From Gemmatimonadota bacterium (lineage in GTDB: Bacteria > Latescibacterota > UBA2968 > UBA8231), in assembly GCA_018673255.1 (NCBI GenBank), contig JABHDC010000240.1:1-60857 (forward strand): 60,857 nucleotides of DNA. Reading direction: 5' to 3'. Below are positions 33,180 through 42,726 of this stretch, in pieces. The notes below the pieces were generated by a model. The model had not been told where the DNA came from. It ran no database searches and worked only from the letters and a program-made list of their open reading frames with translations. Made by a program: the position numbers and the translations under genes. The stretch's first letter is position 1. Every line of letters starts with the position of its first letter.

Positions 33180-34523
33180 GTGACCACGCCTCCTCTGCCA
33201 CCACCCGCTTTGTCAGACTATGGCGAAGCCTGCCTGACCACATCACCCGTCAACCGGATGATGGCCGAATATGCCGTCGACTTTCGTGATGGCATCGATA
33301 TCAACCTCGGTGTGGGTTACGTCAATGAAGCGACCCTGCCACGCGAGGGCATCCGTCAGGGACTGGATGCCGTCCTGGCCGACCCCGATCGCTATCGTGC
33401 GGCCCTCAACTACGGCGGCCCCACCGGATCGGCCAATCTCACCGGCAGCTTCCGGCAGTGGTATCTCCAGCACGGCCCCGAAGGCGTCGATGAAGCGCTG
33501 TTGGACGAACGCCACCTGCTCATCGGTCCCAATGGCGCCACCAGTCTGCTGGAGAGTCTCGCCTTGCTGCTGCAACGTGGGATCGTCATCGTCGCCGATC
33601 CACTCTACTACATCTACTGCGACGTCCTGCAACGGGCCGGTTTTGAGTTGCTCGCCATACCCGAAGATGCCGAAGGACTCTCGGCCGATGGCCTGCTGCA
33701 AGCCATCGAGGCACTGGGTGATCGCGTAGCTGAGATCTCTTTCGTCTATGTCGTCACCGTCCATAATCCCACGGCCACGGTGATGAGCAATCGGCGGCGA
33801 CGGCAGATTGTCGACATCGTCAGCGACCTGTCGAGACGCCTCGACCGACGGATTCCTCTGGTGGCGGACCGGGCCTACGAAGACCTGATCCACGATGAGA
33901 GTCTTGAGCGGCCACGCTCGATGATGGCCGACGATGCGATAGGAATCGTCTACGAGATCGGCACTGTGTCCAAGATCATCGCTCCTGCCCTGCGGATTGG
34001 CTACGTCGTGGCACCAGCCGGCCCACTGATCAGCGCCCTCACCCAACGCACGAGTGATGCCGGATTCAGCGCCCCCCTGATCACCCAGGAGATCTCTTCA
34101 TGGCTGCTGGATCACCTGGTCGCTGAGCAGGTGCAGCGGGTCAATGACGGCTATCGTCACAAGGCCCAGGTTGTGGGTGAAGAATTGCGCCGACGCCTGG
34201 GTCCGTATCTACAGAATCTGACGGGGGGCCAGGCCGGCTTCTACTACTATCTGAGCTTCGAATCTATCGACACGACTCTCAACAGCCCATTTCATCGCTA
34301 CCTGACGCGGACAACGGGAGATCGCGCCATCGATGCGGTCGGCCAACTGCTGCAGCCCCGCGTCATCTACATCCCCGGAGAATTCTGCGCGCACCCCACC
34401 GGCCAGCTGGCGTCGGTGGGTCAACGCCAATTGCGCCTCTCCTACGGCTTCGAGGAGCTCGAGCAGATCAGCGCCGCCATCGGTTACATGGCCGAGGCCT
34501 GCACCTGGGCCACCAGCCGCTGA
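33180..34523 (+). CDS. PLP-dependent aminotransferase class I/II
   Basis: A 447-residue fold-type I PLP enzyme. Lys265 in GTVSKIIAPALRIGYV is the Schiff-base lysine; Asp230 in VADRAYEDL contacts the pyridine nitrogen and Asn196 in VHNPTATV the 3'-hydroxyl. IGPNGATSLLESL is the phosphate-binding turn and LNYGGPTGSANL the N-terminal substrate loop. This is the AAT-I / MocR-aminotransferase-domain pattern but with no DNA-binding domain. The amino-donor is unknown. The start is GTG 33180, with GGGAG about 10 bp upstream. Its divergent neighbour is an M20 peptidase. Confidence 0.88.
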   Translation: MTTPPLPPPALSDYGEACLTTSPVNRMMAEYAVDFRDGIDINLGVGYVNEATLPREGIRQGLDAVLADPDRYRAALNYGGPTGSANLTGSFRQWYLQHGPEGVDEALLDERHLLIGPNGATSLLESLALLLQRGIVIVADPLYYIYCDVLQRAGFELLAIPEDAEGLSADGLLQAIEALGDRVAEISFVYVVTVHNPTATVMSNRRRRQIVDIVSDLSRRLDRRIPLVADRAYEDLIHDESLERPRSMMADDAIGIVYEIGTVSKIIAPALRIGYVVAPAGPLISALTQRTSDAGFSAPLITQEISSWLLDHLVAEQVQRVNDGYRHKAQVVGEELRRRLGPYLQNLTGGQAGFYYYLSFESIDTTLNSPFHRYLTRTTGDRAIDAVGQLLQPRVIYIPGEFCAHPTGQLASVGQRQLRLSYGFEELEQISAAIGYMAEACTWATSR

Positions 34524-34597
34524 TGCTGCACTTTCCGCCGCGTTTTAATACTGTAAGAGAGAGATCTCCCCTGTTGATCCCCCTTCCGGAGGCCCGG

Positions 34598-35482
34598 ATG
34601 CGGCGTCTTGTACCTTGTGCCCTCGTGATTCAGTTGCTGCTGGTCATCCCCGCCGCGGCGCAGCGTACCTACCTGAAATTCGACAAGGGAATGGATCTGG
34701 GCTTCGCCAAATGGATCCTGCTCGTGGGGATCCTGGGCGGCCTCAGTCACCTGACCTACTGGTATGTCTCCAAACAGATGAAGTCGCGCAAGACCCGGGG
34801 TAGATCATCTTCCACCAAGGCGCAGCGGTCTCACGCCTTCGAGGAGCGGGCCACAGCTCTCGGCTTCCGCCAGGGAGAGGCCCGCACGGTGCAGCGGATC
34901 GCCTTGCGCCTGGCGCCCAAGGCGCCCCTCAACCTGCTCAACTCGGCCAATGGTCGCGAGTATCTTGTGGGTGACCTCGACAAGCGCATCGCCAAGCGAC
35001 AGGGCGAGATTCGCGTCCTGGAAAAGCTCAAGACACGTTTGACTGTATTGCGCGAGCAGGATGTGCACGAGCGCGAGACGCCGCGCATCGAGGCCAACCT
35101 TGCCGTCTGGGTGATGCGTCGTCGCTCACCCGTGGAAACCGAGTTGTTCGATGATGAAGACAGTGGTGACAACGGCGATGGTGACGAGCCGATTCTTGAG
35201 AATCTCGATTCGGTTGCCGGTCGCCTCCTCGACATCAGTGAGGGCGGTGCGGCCATTGCGGTCGATCTCGATCTGAGCCGGGGCGATCGGATCCAGTTCT
35301 GGTCAGCGGAGAACACATGGGTGCTTGGCGAAACCCGTGCAGGTGTCCTGAATACGGAATTGCGCGGTGGCGAGAACATCCTGCATGTGTACTTCGTCGA
35401 TCCGGACCTGCGGGAACTGCGTCCTGCCCTGGCCGAACTGCGTGGGCGAGAAGGCAATGGGGATGAGGATGAGGATGAATGA
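34598..35482 (+). CDS. Membrane protein with cytoplasmic PilZ (c-di-GMP binding) domain
   Basis: A 294-residue protein from ATG 34598, which has GGAGG 5 bp upstream; an in-frame upstream start lacks a signal. A signal-like N-terminus (LVPCALVIQLLLVIPAAAQ) is followed by a transmembrane helix near 40-56, a basic linker, a helical part, then a PilZ domain from about 155. The PilZ c-di-GMP motifs are both complete: R159-x-x-x-R163 (RETPR) and DISEGG near residue 213. Between them sits a strongly acidic insertion (DDEDSGDNGDGDE). The last residues are also acidic. It may transmit c-di-GMP levels to the envelope. It starts 75 bp past the aminotransferase stop, and the EEP gene follows after 3 bp. 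Confidence 0.82.
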   Translation: MRRLVPCALVIQLLLVIPAAAQRTYLKFDKGMDLGFAKWILLVGILGGLSHLTYWYVSKQMKSRKTRGRSSSTKAQRSHAFEERATALGFRQGEARTVQRIALRLAPKAPLNLLNSANGREYLVGDLDKRIAKRQGEIRVLEKLKTRLTVLREQDVHERETPRIEANLAVWVMRRRSPVETELFDDEDSGDNGDGDEPILENLDSVAGRLLDISEGGAAIAVDLDLSRGDRIQFWSAENTWVLGETRAGVLNTELRGGENILHVYFVDPDLRELRPALAELRGREGNGDEDEDE

Positions 35483-35485
35483 CCG

Positions 35486-36265
35486 ATGAAGATCCTGACC
35501 TGCAATGTTCGCTACTTTGGCGCCAACGATGGCGACAACCACTGGCTGCAGCGCCGCGACTTCTGTGCCGATGTGATCCGCAACGAGTCAGCAGATGTCA
35601 TCTGCATGCAGGAGATGTGGGCCGAACAGCGCGAGGATCTGGCTGCTGCACTGCCTGACCATGCTGCGTACGGAATCCTGGATGAGGCACAGGGCGGACG
35701 ACCGGTCAACACAATTTTCTACCGTGAGGAGGGGTTCAGACTGCTCGACGCGAGTGGCTACTGGCTCTCCGAAACACCTCACGTGGCAGGATCTTCCTCA
35801 TGGGAGTCCTCCTGCATTCGTCTGGCGAACTGGGTCATGCTCGAACCTGACCAGGGCAGCCGATTTCGCGTTGTGAACACCCATCTGGATCACATCTCTC
35901 AGCCAGCAAGAGAGCAACAGGCCCGGATCCTCGTCGAAGATGCCCTGGCCTACGATGACCAGGTGCCGCAATTCCTGACCGGTGATCTGAATTGTGATGG
36001 CACCAACCCTGCCATCGATGTGCTGCGCGCAGGTGGTTGGCGCGACAGTTACGAGGCCGTACACGGGACCGATGATCCCGGGCACACGTATCATGCCTTC
36101 CAGGGCCCGGACTACATCAGCGAACCGCGGGTCGGCAAAATGGATTGGGTTTTCGTGCGGGGCGCAGCCTCAGTCAACGGGGCGCGGATTCTCGACGTAC
36201 AACTCGATGGGCGCTACCCGAGCGATCACTACTTCGTGAGTGCCGAGGTCGAACTCGAATCATAG
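35486..36265 (+). CDS. Endonuclease/exonuclease/phosphatase family hydrolase
   Basis: A 259-residue protein with the full EEP motif set: Asn7 in LTCNVRYFG, Glu43 in CMQEMW (metal ligand), VVNTHLDH with the catalytic His region, LTGDLNCDG with the Asp/Asn pair, and PSDHYFV with the final Asp-His. This fold covers AP endonucleases, sphingomyelinases, inositol phosphatases and metal-dependent nucleases. The absence of a signal peptide favours a cytoplasmic phosphodiesterase. It follows the PilZ gene after 3 bp and is probably co-transcribed; a functional link is not evident. Confidence 0.87.
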   Translation: MKILTCNVRYFGANDGDNHWLQRRDFCADVIRNESADVICMQEMWAEQREDLAAALPDHAAYGILDEAQGGRPVNTIFYREEGFRLLDASGYWLSETPHVAGSSSWESSCIRLANWVMLEPDQGSRFRVVNTHLDHISQPAREQQARILVEDALAYDDQVPQFLTGDLNCDGTNPAIDVLRAGGWRDSYEAVHGTDDPGHTYHAFQGPDYISEPRVGKMDWVFVRGAASVNGARILDVQLDGRYPSDHYFVSAEVELES

Positions 36266-36357
36266 GAGTCTGTCCGGGTATACGCTCTGACAGGCAATCA
36301 CGTGGATATAGCCCAAATGGGATACTCGGGCAGGCTCAAAGTGCCCAGCTGAGGCCA

Positions 36358-39003
36358 CTAATAGGCGACGCTGATCAGACCCGCAGGCGTCGTGCCACCG
36401 GCATCGGCGTCGACTTCATACCGCACGATGTAGATCCCCGGCGGAACGAGCGTGCCATCTTCATCCCGCCCGTCCCAGTTCAATCGATACAGGCCATTGG
36501 CCAGTTCTCGACGCTCCCGCAACGTGCGCAATCGCCGGCCGCCCAGATCGAAGATATCGACGCCAACCTCACGATCCACGTTGACGCGCAGGACGGAGAA
36601 CTCGAAGAGCGCCTCGTCATTGATCCCATCACCATTGGGCGAAAAAACCCGGCTGCTCGCATCGCTGAGCAGGAGATGACTGCCACCCAGGGGTGTCAGC
36701 ACCGTCAGCCCTGAGCCGAAGGACAGTTCATCACCCACCGCGTCACCGCCGTCGGCCTCCTGCCAGGAGTCCGGCTGTGCGGCACTGGCGACCTCGAGTC
36801 GGAAAGTCGAGCCACTCTGAAACACGATCGAAGAGAAGGAGAGGCGCACCAGATCCGGGCTGCTGGCTCGTAAGGCGGTCGGCATCTGAATCAGCAGCGT
36901 GTCTGTTCCCTCTCCAGCAACCGACAGGGCGCGTCCCCCCGCATCGGTGAACAGGCTGTCGACGCGCGTGTAGGATGTGCTGGGCGCACCGGCAATATCC
37001 TCTTCGTCGCCGACATCCACACCGCGCAGAGCGATGCTGGACCTCGACGGCGCCGTAAGACGCAGCCGGCTGAAGTTTCCGCCGGTCGTGGTGATGAAGG
37101 ACGGCCGCAGATAGAGATCGAAGTCGACGATCTCACCCACCGGTACATCACGCTGCGGTGTGATTTCCGCCAGCAGTTGACTGGCCACGGGGCGCAGCGT
37201 CGCAATCGAAACCGATCGCAGCGTCGCTGCCGTATCCGGGTTGTCGCTGAGCAGACGAGCCTCCACAATCATGTAGCGACGCGGACTCGGTGAGAGCACA
37301 CGCTCACCAGGCTCAAGATAAGCCTGGCTAAAGTTGCTCCAGCCCGAGCCAGGAACCGTCTCCGTCTCAACGGGACCGCGGAAGAAAGTTGGCTTGTCAT
37401 CCCATTCTGCCTTGGACACTTCTTCGCCGGTGAGCAGGTAGTAGTGGGTGATCTCGCGCAGATTGTCACCCGTCCGAGTCCGGAACTGAACCGAGGTGCC
37501 TTCCGGCAGGTCGGCATCCCACGAAATGCTCTGGAGAATCCGCGGTGCTGACATGTCGATGAGGTCGGACTGCATGACCACTTCGGGCACGGAGCCACTG
37601 CTGTAGATCTGCATCTCCGTGACCACACTCTGATGCCGGTTCCCCAGGTGGGCCTTGGTGCGGCGTGCCGTATCGAGATTGCGGAATTCGAGAAATCTCA
37701 GCGGGCGCGAGTCAAAACGATCCTCGAAGAGACGTGTATCCTGATTGAACAATCTGTCATCCGTGCTCAATGTCTCCCAGATCAGACTGCCATCGGGGGC
37801 GACAGCACCATCGGACCCGCGCAGCTGGTAGCCGTAGAGGACGCGCTCAGCCAGCGCCGCTCGTCGAGTGACCATGCGCACGGCATCGATTCGCAGCAGC
37901 GCGCCCAGATCGATCTTCAGCAGACCCCAGCCGGCGATATCGCCCACTGTGCTGTACACGGTGGCATTCCAGTTCGATCGAATGCTGCCATCGAAGGCCA
38001 GATCAGCGGCGGCATTGGGATTGCCCTCCAGGACACTCCCGCCGCGATCCACGATACCCAGGGCCACATTGTCGCCCGCCGTCCACACTTCGACTTCGCT
38101 CAGACGGGGACGCTCGCGACGATAGTAGCGGCGGCCTCCCTGTTGCTCAGCTGACAAGGCATCGTATTGCTCGGCCGTGACCAGGCGCTCTTCACCGCCG
38201 ATGAGCCAGATATTCTCGACGTCGCCGCGGTCGGCGGAGGCCAGCGCCTGGAAAGCTTCCTCGTTGATCTCCTCACCGTAGGTCCCGCGTCGTCCGGTCA
38301 CTGCAATCCGGACATACTGCACCAACTGACCGGTCCATTCCTCTGTATGGGAAAGGACGGGCTTGAGATCGAAAGAGTACTCGCGCTGATCGGTATTGGG
38401 TGCAGTTGTCCCCCCCGCCAGCTGATACTCGAGGGTCGGATTCGACGCTTCATCGAATGGATTCTGTCCCGTCGCAGTATGCACGCGGAATTGATAGAAG
38501 GGATCAGCACGGTCTTCCGGCGAGTCGTCGACGAATCGTACGACGATGCGGGTCGCCGAGACGAGACGTCCGAGATCGATCTCGACCTGCCAGTCGGCCA
38601 GTTCATCATCTGCGTCCGGCTCCCAGTACGTCGTGGCATCGCCGTCCATGATCCGTGGTGCCGTCCGCGCGTTGGTTCTGGCCCGCTTGATCCCTCCCGT
38701 GGCACTCAGGACTCCGGAATCGTTCACGGAGTTGTCGTAGAAGCTGGCCAGGGCACCGGGCAACTCATACGAAAACTGCGTCGCATTCAGCGATGCGTTG
38801 ATCGAAGGGGCTACTGTGCTGGGTTGGACCGCGCCAGAAGTGGTGATGTCTACCAGGCCTATCGGCGCAGACCAGGCCCGCCAGTGAGACGCCCTGTCCA
38901 CCTCGATCGACTGACTGGTCAGTCGGTATCCATTCTGTGCCCACGTGGAGCAACTGATGAACAGGATCCCAAGGCAGATGCGGGTGCGGATGGCCGATGG
39001 CAT
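36358..39003 (-). CDS. Secreted discoidin-like protein with FlgD/CHU-type C-terminal domain (paralogue C)
   Basis: An 881-residue exported protein from ATG 39003, with GGAGGAG upstream. After a signal peptide (about 8-22, ending ...STWAQ) come two discoidin (F5/8C)-like parts near 115-200 (DGDATTYWEPD, WQVEIDLGRLVSATRIVVRF) and 330-410 (FDGSIRSNWNAT, LLKIDLGALLRIDAVRM). A central block shared with the paralogues at 40759-42627 and 46621-48654 includes LSPSPRRYMIVEARL. The end is an Ig-like FlgD/CHU-type domain: FSPNGDGINDEALFEFSV, VDIFDLGGRRLR, WDGRDEDG, PPGIYIV. All three end in a V-x-Y type tail. The C-terminus may be an outer-surface sorting signal. It follows the parvulin gene by 31 bp. 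Confidence 0.85.
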   Translation of the reverse strand: MPSAIRTRICLGILFISCSTWAQNGYRLTSQSIEVDRASHWRAWSAPIGLVDITTSGAVQPSTVAPSINASLNATQFSYELPGALASFYDNSVNDSGVLSATGGIKRARTNARTAPRIMDGDATTYWEPDADDELADWQVEIDLGRLVSATRIVVRFVDDSPEDRADPFYQFRVHTATGQNPFDEASNPTLEYQLAGGTTAPNTDQREYSFDLKPVLSHTEEWTGQLVQYVRIAVTGRRGTYGEEINEEAFQALASADRGDVENIWLIGGEERLVTAEQYDALSAEQQGGRRYYRRERPRLSEVEVWTAGDNVALGIVDRGGSVLEGNPNAAADLAFDGSIRSNWNATVYSTVGDIAGWGLLKIDLGALLRIDAVRMVTRRAALAERVLYGYQLRGSDGAVAPDGSLIWETLSTDDRLFNQDTRLFEDRFDSRPLRFLEFRNLDTARRTKAHLGNRHQSVVTEMQIYSSGSVPEVVMQSDLIDMSAPRILQSISWDADLPEGTSVQFRTRTGDNLREITHYYLLTGEEVSKAEWDDKPTFFRGPVETETVPGSGWSNFSQAYLEPGERVLSPSPRRYMIVEARLLSDNPDTAATLRSVSIATLRPVASQLLAEITPQRDVPVGEIVDFDLYLRPSFITTTGGNFSRLRLTAPSRSSIALRGVDVGDEEDIAGAPSTSYTRVDSLFTDAGGRALSVAGEGTDTLLIQMPTALRASSPDLVRLSFSSIVFQSGSTFRLEVASAAQPDSWQEADGGDAVGDELSFGSGLTVLTPLGGSHLLLSDASSRVFSPNGDGINDEALFEFSVLRVNVDREVGVDIFDLGGRRLRTLRERRELANGLYRLNWDGRDEDGTLVPPGIYIVRYEVDADAGGTTPAGLISVAY

Positions 39004-39034
39004 GGCTCGGGCTCCTCCTGGCACGGGGCGCTGG

Positions 39035-40762
39035 TCAGTTGAGTGGGGCACGAAGACCGGCACGAGCTTGATCACGTCGTGCGATCTCGTCAACCAATGA
39101 GTCGGGCAAGGCGAGAGTGAGCTCTGCCTCATACACCTGGGTCTGTTCCGCATAGTGCTCAAGCAGTTCGTCGATGAAATGTTCGAAGGCTTCATTCTGT
39201 TTGAAGCGACGTGCGAAGGCTTTGGCTCGTGCTTCGACCTGCAGGAATGGCATGAGAGCACCCCTTTCACGCTGGATAATCCGGAAGACACTGAAGCCGT
39301 CCTGCACTGCAACCGGGCCGACAATGTCCTTCAAGGGTGCCTCCTGGACGGCAGCATACAGCACGCTGTTCGTCATGCGCTCGTGGTCATTCAGGCGCAG
39401 TGTTCCGCGTGCATCATCCGGGCCGGAGGTTCGTGTCGTGGTGCGGCGAGCCACGTCGAGTAACTCGTCACCCGCCTCGACGGCGACCAGCACCGCTTGA
39501 GCTTCAGCCTCGGTGGCCACGAGGGTCTCGACGATGAGAATATCGTCGCTCTCTCGAAACAGGTCAGGATTCTCTCTGTAGACATTACGCACGTCGTCGG
39601 AAGTCGCCGGCGGATCTTCGGCCAGCACCTGTCTCCGCAGTTCGGTGATCGCCAACTCCTCGATCAATGTGGTGTGCCAGGCGATGACTTCGGGGCGTTC
39701 GTGAATCTGGTGACGACGAGCCGCCTCTGCATACAGATGCTCGCTGCTCAGGAGCTCTTGACCCAACCGGACCGCCGCGGCCCCATCGGTGACCTCGCGG
39801 CGATTCCTCTTGGCTGTGTGGAGCAGCTGGCCAATGGTGATCATCGTGTCAGCGTATGTAAATAGGGGCGTAGCCGCCTCCGTCGCATCCAGCAACCATG
39901 GCTGTACCACTGCATCTGAGCCACCCCGCCGATCGAGAATGGCGGCAGCCTCAGGATTGCTGTGCCAGCGGAACTCCTCGGCCAGGGAACCCACGTGCTC
40001 AACTTCGACCCTGCCGCGCTCCTGGTTCATGAGCACATCCAGGATCTGCTGCACGAAGTCTTCGAGAGGCGAGATCTTTGTATGGAGAAATCTGACGATC
40101 TGAAACTGATCGGCCAGCGGCAGGACGGCAGAAATGCTGCTGTCAGGCAACTGGCTGTAGATCTCCTTCGGAATCCCGAGATTGGCGGCCTGACGTACCG
40201 TCACGTAGCCGAGTTCACCTCCACTGGCCGCAGAAAGGGGATGTCTCGAATGACGCGTCGCGAGTTTCTCGAAATTCTCACCGGCTGCCAGGGCCTGACG
40301 CAATTGCTCTGCTTCGTCGCGGGTGGCCGTCACGATACCCGACACCTTGCGTCGTTGCCGCAGCCCAAGACTGTCGTAGAAGGCCTGTACGCGACTCTTG
40401 TCCACCGAGATTGCGGGCCATACCTGCTCCCGCAGATAGATCTCCGCAAGCCGCTGGCGTAAACCATCTGCAGCTCGCGCCGTGATGGCCCGCGTGGTGT
40501 CCAGGCCTCGCACGGCAAGCTCTCTTGCCAGGAGCCGTCGCACGAGTAGACTGCGCAGATACTGCTGCCGGACGGAATCGCCCCGGGTACTCGACAGCAG
40601 TGTAATGGGAACCCGTTCGGCATGGGCGCGCAGGTCCTCGGCCAGGATCTGTTCGTCGCCCACCGTCGCCACCACACCCGGTGCCGGGGACAGTGGATCG
40701 GTTGCGCAACCTGTCAGCACGAGCAGCGCAGCAGCAATCTGTATCAATGGGCGAGGGCTCAA
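39035..40762 (-). CDS. Parvulin-type peptidyl-prolyl isomerase lipoprotein
   Basis: A 575-residue periplasmic lipoprotein with lipobox LVLTGC (Cys19). The N-terminus is SurA/PrsA-like: VATVGDEQILAEDLRAHA near residue 32, then long chaperone helices. A parvulin-like domain at about 135-225 includes GENFEKLATRHSRHP and GGELGYVT; a second, degenerate one lies near 400-500 (GDELLDVARRTTTR, ARGTLRLND). It would help fold proteins crossing the periplasm, a natural partner for the three big secreted paralogues and the outer-membrane protein around it. The start codon is TTG at 40762, whose TTGA overlaps the TGA of the paralogue upstream, implying co-translation. Confidence 0.85.
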   Translation of the reverse strand: MSPRPLIQIAAALLVLTGCATDPLSPAPGVVATVGDEQILAEDLRAHAERVPITLLSSTRGDSVRQQYLRSLLVRRLLARELAVRGLDTTRAITARAADGLRQRLAEIYLREQVWPAISVDKSRVQAFYDSLGLRQRRKVSGIVTATRDEAEQLRQALAAGENFEKLATRHSRHPLSAASGGELGYVTVRQAANLGIPKEIYSQLPDSSISAVLPLADQFQIVRFLHTKISPLEDFVQQILDVLMNQERGRVEVEHVGSLAEEFRWHSNPEAAAILDRRGGSDAVVQPWLLDATEAATPLFTYADTMITIGQLLHTAKRNRREVTDGAAAVRLGQELLSSEHLYAEAARRHQIHERPEVIAWHTTLIEELAITELRRQVLAEDPPATSDDVRNVYRENPDLFRESDDILIVETLVATEAEAQAVLVAVEAGDELLDVARRTTTRTSGPDDARGTLRLNDHERMTNSVLYAAVQEAPLKDIVGPVAVQDGFSVFRIIQRERGALMPFLQVEARAKAFARRFKQNEAFEHFIDELLEHYAEQTQVYEAELTLALPDSLVDEIARRDQARAGLRAPLN

Positions 40763-42627
40763 TAGACGAGGGCCACCTGTCCCACACGTGATTGCGAGCC
40801 TGTATCGGCGTCGACTGCGAGACGGAAAACATAGAGACCGGGGGGGGCCAACTGGCCCTGATCATCCGTGCCATCCCAATCGATGGCGAAAGATGAACTG
40901 CCTGCCACATCCTCCTGGATCGCTCGGATCAGCCGACCGCTGAGATCGAAGATCTTGACCTCGATCGGTGTTTGGCCCGTGAGACGCAGGACGGAGGATG
41001 ACAGGGTCACACGGTCATTGATCCCGTCGCCATTCGGCGAGAATGGATTGGGCGTAACGATCAGATCAGGCAGAATCTCGCCCTGAAGGCCCGTGCGCAC
41101 GACGACTTCGTCACTCAGAATCTCGCTGATCGCATCACCTGCACTGACCGCCAGGGGGACCTCATCCGTGTCCATGTCAACGAGAGCGCCTTCGAATGGT
41201 GTCCCGTATCGGAAGACGCGGGCATCGAAGTCGATCTCCAGCAGAGACTGATCCTGCACGATCCGTGGAAAATCGATCAGAAGAGCACCGGTTGTTGAGT
41301 TGCGGGTGACGCTGTAGGACACCGGCGCACGATCGATCCGCACTGCCGTAATGGTGTCGATGGACGCACTGGTCTGCAGCCGCAGGGCGTCAAAGCCAGT
41401 CTGGCCACTCTGAATGCGCGCCCGGACGGCGTAGCTGAAGTTGGTCAGTGAGGCGGCCTTGACTTGCGTCGGAGAGATCTCCCCCACCGCCGCAGCCACC
41501 ACGGGAGGCTGAGAGTATTCGAAACGCAGCGAATCGACCCGTCCACCAGCCAGCGCTGCGGAGAAGAACTGGACGCGTACCTGGAAGTAGGAACGAGGAC
41601 TCGGAGACAGGATCTGCGTACCGGCCAGGCCCTTCTCCAGCTCATACGTCTGCCAGGGGCTCCAGTCCGTCAGGTCGTCGGTGATCCCGCCTCGCTGATT
41701 CGGCTTGAGTTGCGCATAGCTGGACTTGTTCAGAAGTCTGCCCTGAACATCGAGGGGCGACAGCTCATCACCGACACCGGTGATGCGCCAGTAGACATAG
41801 GGCTGATCATCGATGCCGGAGCGCGTCTGAACAATGATCTGGCCCCCCTCATCCAACTGCCAACCCCAGTGAATCTGGCCCAGGGCGGATGGCGCGCCCA
41901 GATCGATCGGGTCGGAGACATACTCAGCCGTTGGCACAAATCCGCGACCAAAGACCTGCACCTCGGCTACCTCCCAGGTCTCACTCAAACCGCTGTTCGT
42001 GCCTGTGCCGCCCGGCCGGATGTAGATGTGACGCACCATCTGCGGGTTAATATCGAGATCGACAACACTCTCGAGATTGTCGATCTCCTCGCGGTATTTG
42101 GACCAGATGAGATTCCCCACGCGATCCTTCGCAGCCTCTGTCCCATCATTCAGAGAGAGGATGTAACGGCGCATCTGGTTTTCCGGATGATCAGGACGGG
42201 TCATGAACCGGATCCGCTCCACCAGGAAGGGGGCGCCCAGATCGAAGAACATGGGCACCGTCCAATAGCCGCCGCCGCCGCCCAGGATCTGGATCCGCGG
42301 CGGGTGCACGAAGGCGGTGGTAGAATCGCCATCGACTACCCACTCGTAGCCCCCGTCGATCCAGGTATTCGGGATGGTGTATTTGTCGACAATCGTGTCG
42401 ATGTCGCCGCCGCGGGATCTCATGGTCGCAATGAGATTCTGTGTCGGCTCCGTCTCGAAGGGACGGATGCTGCCCCCCATGCTGACGGCATCGATAAAGG
42501 ACAACCCGCCACTCTCAACCCAGGACAGTCCCTGGCTGCCGCCCAACTGGAACGACTCGCGGGCAGCCGATGGTGAAACACCGATGGCACAGAGCAGGAG
42601 CAAGACCAGGGGACGAGAGCTCTTCAT
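40759..42627 (-). CDS. Secreted protein with FlgD/CHU-type C-terminal domain (paralogue B)
   Basis: A 622-residue protein from ATG 42627 (GAGG upstream) with signal peptide LVLLLLCAIGVSPSAA. A beta-rich N-terminal part resembles discoidin folds (VPMFFDLGAPFLVERIRFM). The middle matches the paralogues: FGRGFVPTAEYVSDPIDLG, RSGIDDQPYVYWR, LSPSPRSYFQVRVQFFS, FDARVFRYGTPFEG. It ends with an Ig-like domain: FSPNGDGINDRVTL, VKIFDLSGRLIRAI, WDGTDDQG, PPGLYVFRL, and a C-terminal VALVY. It shares the V-x-Y end with its relatives. It is the first gene after a terminator and is coupled to the parvulin gene by a TTGA overlap. Role unknown; cell-surface or matrix protein is inferred. Confidence 0.85.
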   Translation of the reverse strand: MKSSRPLVLLLLCAIGVSPSAARESFQLGGSQGLSWVESGGLSFIDAVSMGGSIRPFETEPTQNLIATMRSRGGDIDTIVDKYTIPNTWIDGGYEWVVDGDSTTAFVHPPRIQILGGGGGYWTVPMFFDLGAPFLVERIRFMTRPDHPENQMRRYILSLNDGTEAAKDRVGNLIWSKYREEIDNLESVVDLDINPQMVRHIYIRPGGTGTNSGLSETWEVAEVQVFGRGFVPTAEYVSDPIDLGAPSALGQIHWGWQLDEGGQIIVQTRSGIDDQPYVYWRITGVGDELSPLDVQGRLLNKSSYAQLKPNQRGGITDDLTDWSPWQTYELEKGLAGTQILSPSPRSYFQVRVQFFSAALAGGRVDSLRFEYSQPPVVAAAVGEISPTQVKAASLTNFSYAVRARIQSGQTGFDALRLQTSASIDTITAVRIDRAPVSYSVTRNSTTGALLIDFPRIVQDQSLLEIDFDARVFRYGTPFEGALVDMDTDEVPLAVSAGDAISEILSDEVVVRTGLQGEILPDLIVTPNPFSPNGDGINDRVTLSSSVLRLTGQTPIEVKIFDLSGRLIRAIQEDVAGSSSFAIDWDGTDDQGQLAPPGLYVFRLAVDADTGSQSRVGQVALVY

Positions 42628-42648
42628 GGGAACCTCTTTAGGCCATGG

Positions 42649-42686
42649 AAAAAAAGCGGGGCCCACGGTAGCCCGTGAACCCCGCT
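42649..42686 (-). terminator. Rho-independent terminator
   Basis: On the minus strand AGCGGGGTTCACGG-GCTA-CCGTGGGCCCCGCT is followed by seven T residues. It lies 40 bp after the stop of the CBM9-like gene, showing that this gene ends one transcript and that the paralogue B gene needs its own promoter or read-through. Confidence 0.9.
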
Positions 42687-42726
42687 CTGATACAACGGAT
42701 GGTTGGCGTCTGCCAGCCTTACGACG

